Shown piece by piece: positions 1 to 6,281 of a DNA stretch of 6,523 nt. The notes below the pieces were generated by a model. The model was not told the origin of the DNA. It worked only from the letters and a program-made list of their open reading frames with translations, and ran no database searches. The translations under genes and the position numbers were made by a program. How positions within the stretch are numbered: the first letter of the stretch is position 1; every line of letters starts with the position of its first letter. Source of the DNA: Xanthobacteraceae bacterium (lineage in GTDB: Bacteria > Pseudomonadota > Alphaproteobacteria > Rhizobiales > Xanthobacteraceae); assembly GCA_030036975.1 (NCBI GenBank), contig JASHSE010000185.1, positions 1 to 6,523 of the forward strand. Direction: 5' to 3'.

Positions 1-1
1 G

Positions 2-244
2 CTCTACGTCAACCGGCTGATGACGATCGCCATCGAGGGGTTTTCCGACGACGAGAGCGACGCATTGCTGAACCTGCTGTTCGATCACCAGGAGCAGCGC
101 CGCTTCGTCTATGAGCACGTCTGGCGGGTCGGCGACCTTCTGATGTGGGACAATCGCTGTACGCTGCACGCGCGCACCGACTTTTCTTCGGACGAACGCC
201 GCCTGATGCGCCGCATCGCCATCCTGGGCGAGAAGCCGGAGTAA
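2..244 (+). CDS. TauD/TfdA-family Fe(II)/2-oxoglutarate-dependent dioxygenase, C-terminal end
   Basis: Only the last 80 codons are present; the reading frame is open to the left edge and ends at TAA 242-244. The family couples oxidation of 2-oxoglutarate to hydroxylation of a small organic substrate such as taurine, an alkylsulfonate or a phenoxyacetate, in the cytoplasm. The diagnostic segment is GDLLMWDNRCTLHARTDF. The histidine encoded at 167-169 fits the last ligand of the iron-binding HxD...H triad. Arginines follow it by 11 and 15 residues (RRLMRR), the spacing I know from TauD, where they contact the 2-oxoglutarate carboxylate. The first two iron ligands lie outside the window, so activity cannot be judged. 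The substrate cannot be predicted from this piece, and a taurine role should not be assumed. The gene converges on the large minus-strand gene. Confidence 0.87.
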   Translation, partial: LYVNRLMTIAIEGFSDDESDALLNLLFDHQEQRRFVYEHVWRVGDLLMWDNRCTLHARTDFSSDERRLMRRIAILGEKPE

Positions 245-245
245 A

Positions 246-270
246 ATACGGCGGCGCAGATGCCGCGTAT
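246..270 (-). terminator. Hairpin, candidate terminator of the large minus-strand gene
   Basis: ATAC + GCGGC pairs with GCCGC + GTAT around a six-base loop, giving nine pairs with one bulged G at 250. Read on the minus strand the stem runs into TTTT, so it could act as an intrinsic terminator about 64 bases past the stop at 334. On the plus strand it starts two bases after the dioxygenase stop but has no T-run. The U-tract is short, so this is moderate evidence. Confidence 0.4.
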
Positions 271-333
271 GAAACGCAATCACCTGCTCATCATAGCGGC
301 TGCTGCGCGGCTACCAGCGCCTTAATCCCTAGT

Positions 334-3300
334 TCATTTCCACCGCTCGAGGATGATCGATGCCGGCCAATCAGGATCGTGCAACTCGACGACGACGGTG
401 ATCAGCGTCCGTTCGACCCAAGCGCGGCGTACGAGCTCCTCCACTTCATGTTCGCGGCCGCGAAACCGATGTTCGTGTCCATCCTTGGACAAGAGGGTGA
501 ACCCTTCAAAATCTCCAAAGCGGTCGTAACGGATGCCGATCACCTTTCCGGTATAGCTTCGCTCGCCGGGATGCTTGCCGGGGACGGGGAACGGAATGGG
601 GAAGGGCTGCTGATACCCGTCGGCAGACGGTGGGATTTGCGACGCATTGCCGCCCATGCCGTCAATCCGGCCAAAGAGACAGCTAATGTAGCGCAACAGC
701 ACCGGATACCAACGATTGTTGGGACCGACCAGGCCTAGCCGCCATTTTAGTATCGCAAGCAAGTTTTCGTCGGCCGGAAGAATCTCGCTCTCGCGCTGCA
801 CGGAAATCCGGGCTAGAAAACAGCCTGAGACATAGCGCCAGACCAACTGATCGTCATTGCCCGGCCTTTTTGTCTGAATCTGTTTGGTGGTGATGCGGCG
901 CACGAGCACGTCGAATTCATTACCGGATCTGACCGAGGCAGGAAGCTCGATCGTCAGCAACCCCGCGAAGCTGCCGCCGGCGCCGCCCGGAATGGGTATA
1001 TAGGTGACCGGACTTATCACTTCACACCGAATCGTATTGGCGTCCGCCGCCGACAGGGCGTTGGTGGGGTAGAGCTGCTTGGCGAGCTGCAGGACCGACG
1101 CAGCGCTGACCTCAGGCCAATAGATGTTCACCACGCTGCCGCGCGGGGTCGTGCCCCAATCGATCATCATCTCATCAGGATAGCTCAGAATACTGCGCTT
1201 ATCCGTCGACTGGGCCGGCGGGCTCGGCCGGACGTCGATGGTCTGCGGAACCCGGTGGGTGGCGGGGAATCCGGGATTCCCGGATGTCGTCACCTGAAGA
1301 TTTCGCTGCGCCAGTTTGTCGGAGATCACCGGGTTTTCGATCACTCCGTTAACGTTTTCGATCGGAGCATCTTTAAAAGCGATTTGCGCGACGAGGCAGT
1401 TATGGGCGCTGCCGGCGAGCCAATATTGGACTGGCTGGGGGCCAAACAGGTTCGTCTTATCATTGACGTTAAGAAAACAACCATAGAACGCCCAGGCGTA
1501 ATCCCCGTTGGGAATCTCGATTGTTTGGTTGTTTGCTCCTCCTGGACTGTAATCGCTCGGATTGCCGTCGTAATTGGCCGTGGCAAAGAACGGGAGCGAG
1601 CAGCCATTGATCGTGCCACTGCCATCGGTTCCCGGCAGCGGGCTTGCGGGATTGGTCCCGCCGGGAGGATAGGTGACATTGGGGTCCGCGCTCGTCACGG
1701 CGGAGGTGGAGTTGATGAAATCGGTATCGAAGGTCTGCGTCGTGAACAGCCGGAAGAATACTTTTACGTTCTGAGCGGCAGCGGCTTGGCCGGAGGAGCC
1801 CTGCAGCCGGACCCTGGCGATGGCGAAGCTGTAGTTGATGTTCGATCCGGTTTTCGGCGTGACCGAAGAATCGCCGTCCAGCGCGCCGTTCTGTTGCGGC
1901 AGCAGGGTGTCCAAAGGATCGGACATGTTGGTGTCGGGCGGAGTATAGGCGGAATTCAGATAGCCATAAGTTTTGTTCAGCCAGACGATCAAGTTCTGAA
2001 TGTAGGTATAGGCCGCCCCGGTATCGAGCGTAGTCGCATTGCCGCCCTGGAACGTGAATGGCACGGCGGGGACCGGCGACTGGCTGTCCTGGATCGGCGT
2101 CTGGTTGTTCGCCGTCGGCGTGATCGTGAACACCCGCAGATCCTGGCTGAGGTAAGGCTCGTTGCCGGCAGTCGCATTGACGTTCGTGAAGTATGGATCG
2201 TCGCCGCCCAACAAGAAGAACTCCATGGCCCCCAGACTCTGGAGCGGGTTCCCCTGAATGTCGATGCTGGCGTTAAGCGTGAACGCCGCGGGTGGTTGCC
2301 CGGACTGCGGGAAGACGTTGAGAGACGCCGAAGTGAATTGGATCGCGTATTCAAAGCGAATGCGTTGCGACACATCGATGTTCGCACCCGAATCGCCTAT
2401 GTCGTAGATGATGGTGGGGCCGGAAATGCTAAGCCCTGGAATATTCGTCACGTTGAAAGTGCCGGAAAACGCGGGCGTGGCAGAACCCACCACCCTGGGC
2501 GTGAACCCCTCGAGGAACAAATAAAACGCCGCATTGTACATATAAGGGGCGAGGTGATCTGAAACTTCGTCGCGGCCGTAATTGTTCTTGCCGCCGACAA
2601 AGTAGAATTTCCGGTCGGTCCAGGCGATCCAAGTCGCGATATTGACATAGAACGCCTCAAGCTCCTTGAGCACGGCCTGGCCTTTCGCCGAGGCATTGAA
2701 GCCTTGTTGCTTCGTCGTGATGCTGCTGCACGGATCACCCAGCAGGTTCAAATCGAGGAAGTGATGAAAGGACGAGTCGGTCACGATCCGACCCACATTG
2801 ACGGTGTGGCCATCATAGGCCGCCAGTGTATTGTTGGCGTTGTTGCCGCTTCTGACGTTGCAGACGCTACTATCGGCGCTGAAGTTTTTGTTCTCGCAGG
2901 GCAGGTCTTCCGGTGCGCCGGGCGGAACCTCGGTCTCATGACCCTGCAGGGGGACGCCCGTCCCCACGACACTTGTCGCCAGAACAGCTGGGGTTGCCTG
3001 GTACGTGCCGATCGCGGGAAATTCCGTGAAATTCGGACCGGCAAAACTCAAGGTCGCGTCGTTACCTGATGTCTGGGCCAGCATGGCGCCGGTGGGCGCA
3101 ATGACCTCGCCTTCATGCATATGATCCGGATAAACCGTGAGAACGCCCGTTGCGCCTTGCACCACCGGATGCGAGGGGACCAATACGGTCAGCGGTTGCG
3201 GGAGATCGTCGGATTGATCGTCGAAGAAGAAGACGTTGCCGACATCGGTGGCGCCCTTTTGCAGAGTATCTACGCGCGTGCCGCCGCCCCCCGGCCAATT

Positions 3301-3912
3301 GCCGACCCAAAGCGGCGGAAGCCCCGAACTCGGGTCGCCCATCTGGAACCATTTGCGCATGTAGCGCACCCGGGGAATAAAACCCGACATACCCGCACCC
3401 AAACCGTCATGATCGCCGACGGCGAATATGCCCCCACCAGCGTTCATGAACGCCGTGATCTTCGCCAATTCGCTATCGGAAAGGCGGCCTGGCTCCGCGG
3501 TCCCGGGCGCGGGAACGGGACCAATCGGGGTTCCGCCGTCGTAACCCTCGTCGCCGAACAGCCAGATCTCGTCGTAGACCGTGAGGTCGAGGCCGGGATC
3601 GTCGAAATGAAAGGGCGTAGGATTGTTCGGGTCCGGTCCTTTGAGCGTGGCGTACGGATCGGGCGTCGTATTCGTGATGTTGTCTGGGAACGTCCCGGCG
3701 GCATTGAATCCGCGGCTCGCCGTATCGACCGTAAATGTCGGCGACGCGCTATTTCGCAGGGTGTTGATCAGATGCGACAGCGTAAACCATGCGTCGGGTC
3801 CAAAAGTTGGGTCGGCTTCCGGTCCAAAAGGTGGGACCGTCGGGTCAATGGGATATGTGGTTGTGAGCGAGAAGATCCCGTCAACAACGATCAAGACTCT
3901 AATATCAGACAT
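334..3912 (-). CDS. Very large uncharacterised modular protein (1192 aa) with ThuA/glutamine-amidotransferase-like N-terminal region
   Basis: I do not recognise a named gene. Residues 1-390 look like an alpha/beta flavodoxin-type region: strand IRVLIVVDG (5-12), YDEIWLFGDE (113-122), then LSDSELAKITAFMNAGGGIFAVGDHDG (split at 144-158 and 159-170), which resembles the core of ThuA/class I glutamine-amidotransferase-like folds. Conserved-looking phrases follow: PRVRYMRKW (180-188), YPDHMHEGEV (261-270) and DSSFHHFLDLNL (379-390). Residues 480-900 are Asn/Thr/Pro/Gly-rich, beta-type, with DPYFTNVNA (572-580), LSQDLRVFT (588-596), NVKVFFRLFTTQT (715-727), FYGCFLNVND (809-818) and SDKLAQRNLQ (864-873). 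Residues 911-1090 form another module (PDEMMIDWG; NRWYPVLLRYIS). A Pro-rich linker (1094-1114) leads to a charged end module (1119-1192). I see no signal peptide or membrane span. Start: first in-frame ATG after a TGA, with GGGGG six bases upstream. I recall such phrases recurring in large unannotated bacterial proteins; function is unknown. GC is lower than in murA. Confidence 0.9.
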   Translation of the reverse strand: MSDIRVLIVVDGIFSLTTTYPIDPTVPPFGPEADPTFGPDAWFTLSHLINTLRNSASPTFTVDTASRGFNAAGTFPDNITNTTPDPYATLKGPDPNNPTPFHFDDPGLDLTVYDEIWLFGDEGYDGGTPIGPVPAPGTAEPGRLSDSELAKITAFMNAGGGIFAVGDHDGLGAGMSGFIPRVRYMRKWFQMGDPSSGLPPLWVGNWPGGGGTRVDTLQKGATDVGNVFFFDDQSDDLPQPLTVLVPSHPVVQGATGVLTVYPDHMHEGEVIAPTGAMLAQTSGNDATLSFAGPNFTEFPAIGTYQATPAVLATSVVGTGVPLQGHETEVPPGAPEDLPCENKNFSADSSVCNVRSGNNANNTLAAYDGHTVNVGRIVTDSSFHHFLDLNLLGDPCSSITTKQQGFNASAKGQAVLKELEAFYVNIATWIAWTDRKFYFVGGKNNYGRDEVSDHLAPYMYNAAFYLFLEGFTPRVVGSATPAFSGTFNVTNIPGLSISGPTIIYDIGDSGANIDVSQRIRFEYAIQFTSASLNVFPQSGQPPAAFTLNASIDIQGNPLQSLGAMEFFLLGGDDPYFTNVNATAGNEPYLSQDLRVFTITPTANNQTPIQDSQSPVPAVPFTFQGGNATTLDTGAAYTYIQNLIVWLNKTYGYLNSAYTPPDTNMSDPLDTLLPQQNGALDGDSSVTPKTGSNINYSFAIARVRLQGSSGQAAAAQNVKVFFRLFTTQTFDTDFINSTSAVTSADPNVTYPPGGTNPASPLPGTDGSGTINGCSLPFFATANYDGNPSDYSPGGANNQTIEIPNGDYAWAFYGCFLNVNDKTNLFGPQPVQYWLAGSAHNCLVAQIAFKDAPIENVNGVIENPVISDKLAQRNLQVTTSGNPGFPATHRVPQTIDVRPSPPAQSTDKRSILSYPDEMMIDWGTTPRGSVVNIYWPEVSAASVLQLAKQLYPTNALSAADANTIRCEVISPVTYIPIPGGAGGSFAGLLTIELPASVRSGNEFDVLVRRITTKQIQTKRPGNDDQLVWRYVSGCFLARISVQRESEILPADENLLAILKWRLGLVGPNNRWYPVLLRYISCLFGRIDGMGGNASQIPPSADGYQQPFPIPFPVPGKHPGERSYTGKVIGIRYDRFGDFEGFTLLSKDGHEHRFRGREHEVEELVRRAWVERTLITVVVELHDPDWPASIILERWK

Positions 3913-3998
3913 GCTGTGCCCCCGTTTTTTGCCGGCATGTCATGGCGGATCACGGCATGCCCCGTCGCCAATCGAACGGAACCCGCTCGCGAGTCATT

Positions 3999-4057
3999 AT
4001 TCCTTCAGCGATTCCTTCAGCGCCTCATTCCTTCAGCGCCTCATCCTTCAGCACCTC
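3999..4057. repeat. Short tandem repeat, four copies of ATTCCTTCAGCG
   Basis: Exact copies of ATTCCTTCAGCG lie at 3999-4010, 4011-4022 and 4027-4038. A fourth at 4043-4053 has lost one T and ends in A instead of G. Copies two to four are each followed by CCTC, so the unit is 12 bases for the first and 16 (15 in the last) afterwards. A degenerate relative, TTCAGCGCCGCATTC, is at 4090-4104. On the minus strand each unit reads CGCTGAAGGAAT, which contains an AAGGA core like a ribosome-binding site. The array lies downstream of a promoter candidate and upstream of the large gene. Confidence 0.85.
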
Positions 4058-4078
4058 GCGATAAGTCTTCGATCTTTA

Positions 4079-4108
4079 ATTGTACCATTTTCAGCGCCGC
4101 ATTCACAA
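4079..4108 (-). promoter_or_regulatory. Candidate sigma70 promoter for the large minus-strand gene
   Basis: On the minus strand, TTGTGA (4108-4103) and TACAAT (4084-4079) are separated by 18 bases. This matches the TTGACA/TATAAT pattern at four and five positions respectively. Transcription would begin near 4072, giving a leader of about 160 bases that contains all four tandem repeats before the start codon at 3912. It lies inside the apparent small-gene remnant, so either reading could be wrong. Confidence 0.42.
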
Positions 4109-4190
4109 GCGCTCGTTCGCGGTCCTGGCAGCGCGAGGAGGAGATAAAGGGCGTGGTCGGTCGAGAGGGCGCCGGGTCGTCACGCACTTC

Positions 4191-4265
4191 TGGTGCTGCC
4201 GGTCAGGATTGAACTGACGACCTCCCCCTTACCAAGGGGGTGCTCTACCACTGAGCTACGGCAGC
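4191..4265 (-). tRNA. tRNA-Thr (anticodon GGT)
   Basis: The minus strand gives a full 75-base cloverleaf including an encoded CCA end (4193-4191). The acceptor stem is GCTGCCG paired with CGGCAGC, with discriminator A at 4194. The D arm is GCTC-AGTGGTA-GAGC. The anticodon stem is CCCCC/GGGGG (4240-4236 and 4228-4224) around TTGGTAA, so the anticodon is GGT at 4233-4231, decoding ACC (and ACT). The T arm is GTCAG-TTCAATC-CTGAC. No intrinsic terminator is visible just after it, so read-through towards the large gene is possible. tRNA 3' ends are common integration sites, but no second copy of this 3' end is present in the window. Confidence 0.97.
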
Positions 4266-4289
4266 GGGTCGCAAAAGCGCGGCGCACGG

Positions 4290-4295
4290 AATATA
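4290..4295 (-). promoter_or_regulatory. Possible -10 box of the tRNA-Thr promoter
   Basis: The minus strand reads TATATT about 25 bases before the mature tRNA 5' end, a normal distance. No convincing -35 box lies 16-18 bases further up. The box is bracketed by two exact direct copies of GCAAAAGCGC (4271-4280 and 4298-4307); the second extends to the inverted repeat GCGC-AAAA-GCGC (4296-4307). Confidence 0.3.
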
Positions 4296-4373
4296 GCGCA
4301 AAAGCGCAGCGATGCTTGCCATAGCGGGCTTGGCCGCGCAAGGTTTGGCCGCTCCAGGTGACGGCAGATCGGC

Positions 4374-4601
4374 ATGCGCAAGGGCGGCAAAGCGGCAAGG
4401 TGGGCGGCGCGCAGCGAGCGGCTGTCGGCGGCGCTCCGCGAAAATCTCAAGCGCCGTAAGGCGCAGGCGCGCCGCCGTGCTACCGCCCCCTCTGCCGAAC
4501 AGACAGCGGCGGATGCCGCCGCCGACGCCGACCGAAACGACAGCGCCGCCGGGCCGCAGCCGCCAACTCCCGACTTTCGCCGCAATCGAAGCAACGACTA
4601 G
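4374..4601 (+). CDS. Small basic conserved-type protein (75 aa) upstream of murA
   Basis: The ATG at 4374 is the first in-frame start after a TGA at 4359-4361; the ribosome-binding site is weak. The core is RLSAALRENLKRRKAQARRR (residues 16-35), a strongly basic helix. A disordered Ala/Asp/Pro-rich tail (residues 36-75) follows. I recall short proteins with an 'AALRENLKRRKAQAR' core encoded before murA in Bradyrhizobium relatives; no function is known to me. The Arg/Lys-rich helix could bind nucleic acid or the ribosome, but that is inference. The stop lies 41 bases before murA on the same strand, so co-transcription is likely. Arginine-rich frames arise easily by chance in GC-rich DNA; the recognised core is the reason to keep it. 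Confidence 0.68.
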   Translation: MRKGGKAARWAARSERLSAALRENLKRRKAQARRRATAPSAEQTAADAAADADRNDSAAGPQPPTPDFRRNRSND

Positions 4602-4632
4602 GCTGTCTCGCGCGTTGCAACGCGTGAGCAAA

Positions 4633-4640
4633 AGGGGTGA
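4633..4640 (+). promoter_or_regulatory. Ribosome-binding site that sets the murA start
   Basis: AGGGGTGA ends two bases before the ATG at 4643, with AGGGG about five bases away from it. A GTG at 4637, two codons earlier in frame, lies inside this site and is therefore an unlikely start. Confidence 0.7.
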
Positions 4641-4642
4641 CA

Positions 4643-5932
<1,290 letters not shown>

Positions 5933-5946
5933 CAACAGATGACAGC

Positions 5947-6021
5947 CCGCTCGTCCCCGCGAAAGCGGGGACCCAGCTCTTTGCAGCTTCTGGATTCCCG
6001 CTTGCGCGGGAATGAGCGGAA
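5947..6021. repeat. Palindromic intergenic repeat, copy 1 (cloverleaf-forming)
   Basis: The element begins 15 bases after the murA stop. Outer arm CCGCTC (5947-5952) pairs with GAGCGG (6014-6019). Inside are hairpin GTCCCCGC-GAAA-GCGGGGAC (5953-5972), arm CCAG (5973-5976) with CTGG (5990-5993) around 13 bases, and hairpin ATTCCCGC-TTGC-GCGGGAAT (5994-6013). The arms abut with no unpaired bases. I know this kind of GC-rich palindromic mosaic element from Bradyrhizobium-type genomes (compare RIME elements in Rhizobium). At the murA 3' end it could slow exonucleases or weakly terminate transcription, which is inference. Confidence 0.88.
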
Positions 6022-6043
6022 AATGGTGCGGTGCCGCTTCAAT

Positions 6044-6118
6044 CCGCTCGTCCCCGCGAAAGCGGCGACCCGGCTCTTTGCAGCCTCTGGATTTCCGCTT
6101 GCGCGGGAATGAGCGGAA
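6044..6118. repeat. Palindromic intergenic repeat, copy 2 (same orientation)
   Basis: By hand alignment it matches copy 1 at 71 of 75 positions, 97 bases further on, with a 22-base spacer between them. The four changes are G to C in the first hairpin (a C-C mismatch), A to G in the CCAG arm (G-T wobble with CTGG), T to C in the central loop, and C to T in the third hairpin (T-G wobble). Copy 2 is thus the more eroded, but only one change breaks a pair outright. Confidence 0.88.
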
Positions 6119-6281
6119 TTCAGGCGCGGGCGCTTCGCACGCTCACGCCGCCAGCTCGCGCATGATGCGAAAGAGCCGCGACTGGCCTTCGAAGCCTCGT
6201 GGGCTGTCCTGCCTTGGACCCTTTGCTATCATCGCCGTTGGACGCAGTGGAGTAAACCGCAACGCGCAAGGAGCTTAAACG
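6119..6281. other. Intergenic stretch and leader before the cyclase gene
   Basis: Together with the two repeats this completes a 349-base gap after murA. I see no convincing promoter pair. TATCAT at 6227-6232 is a possible -10, but nothing suitable lies 16-18 bases upstream. On the minus strand a 29-codon frame (6232 to 6143) ends in RLFRIMRELAA and could be a fragment of a lost gene. Nothing else is supportable. Confidence 0.5.
6268..6273 (+). promoter_or_regulatory. Ribosome-binding site of the cyclase-family gene
   Basis: AAGGAG, a near-perfect Shine-Dalgarno sequence, lies eight bases before the ATG at 6282 and fixes that start. Confidence 0.8.

Larger units (their letters stand above)
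3997..4187 (-). pseudogene. Probable frameshifted remnant of a small helical protein next to the tRNA
   Basis: No family recognised. From a possible GTG at 4187 the minus strand reads 48 codons to TGA at 4041-4043. The last part is strongly protein-like: CQDRERALVNAALKMVQ, then LKIEDLSRGAEG. A neighbouring frame picks up exactly there as REVLKDEALKE and stops at 4025-4027; a third continuation reads EALKESLKE and stops in TAA at 3997-3999. Joined, these make one charged amphipathic helix (IEDLS-REVLKDEALKE-ALKESLKE), as if one indel near 4055 and a 16-base repeat expansion broke the frame. The upstream end runs straight into the tRNA CCA end with no ribosome-binding site, so the true N-terminus may be missing. 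Alternative: chance open frame in a regulatory region. A promoter candidate for the large gene overlaps it. Confidence 0.4.

Noticed and set aside
145..738. 197-codon plus-strand frame
   Set aside because: Overlaps the recognised dioxygenase end in another frame and then the large gene antisense; no motif support.
1255..2562. 435-codon plus-strand open frame
   Set aside because: Lies wholly antisense inside the large minus-strand gene, has no domain-like motifs, and its composition is that of a complementary-frame shadow.
3910..3960. Signal peptide at the start of the large protein, or an earlier start
   Set aside because: The MSDIRVLIVVDGIFSL end lacks a basic n-region and cleavage site, and an in-frame TGA upstream excludes a longer N-terminus.
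3115..4212. 365-codon plus-strand frame ending in the tRNA gene
   Set aside because: Antisense to the large gene and its leader; runs into the tRNA and shows no recognisable motif.
4133..4212. Small plus-strand gene after the GAGGAGGAGATAAAGG ribosome-site look-alike
   Set aside because: The 19-codon frame from GTG ends inside the tRNA gene, and the minus-strand reading of the same bases is more protein-like.
4637..4639. GTG as murA start
   Set aside because: It falls within the AGGGGTGA ribosome-binding site; ATG at 4643 gives the family's usual N-terminus.
5947..6118. CRISPR array
   Set aside because: Only two 75-base units, each internally palindromic, with a single 22-base spacer; this fits an intergenic palindromic repeat family instead.
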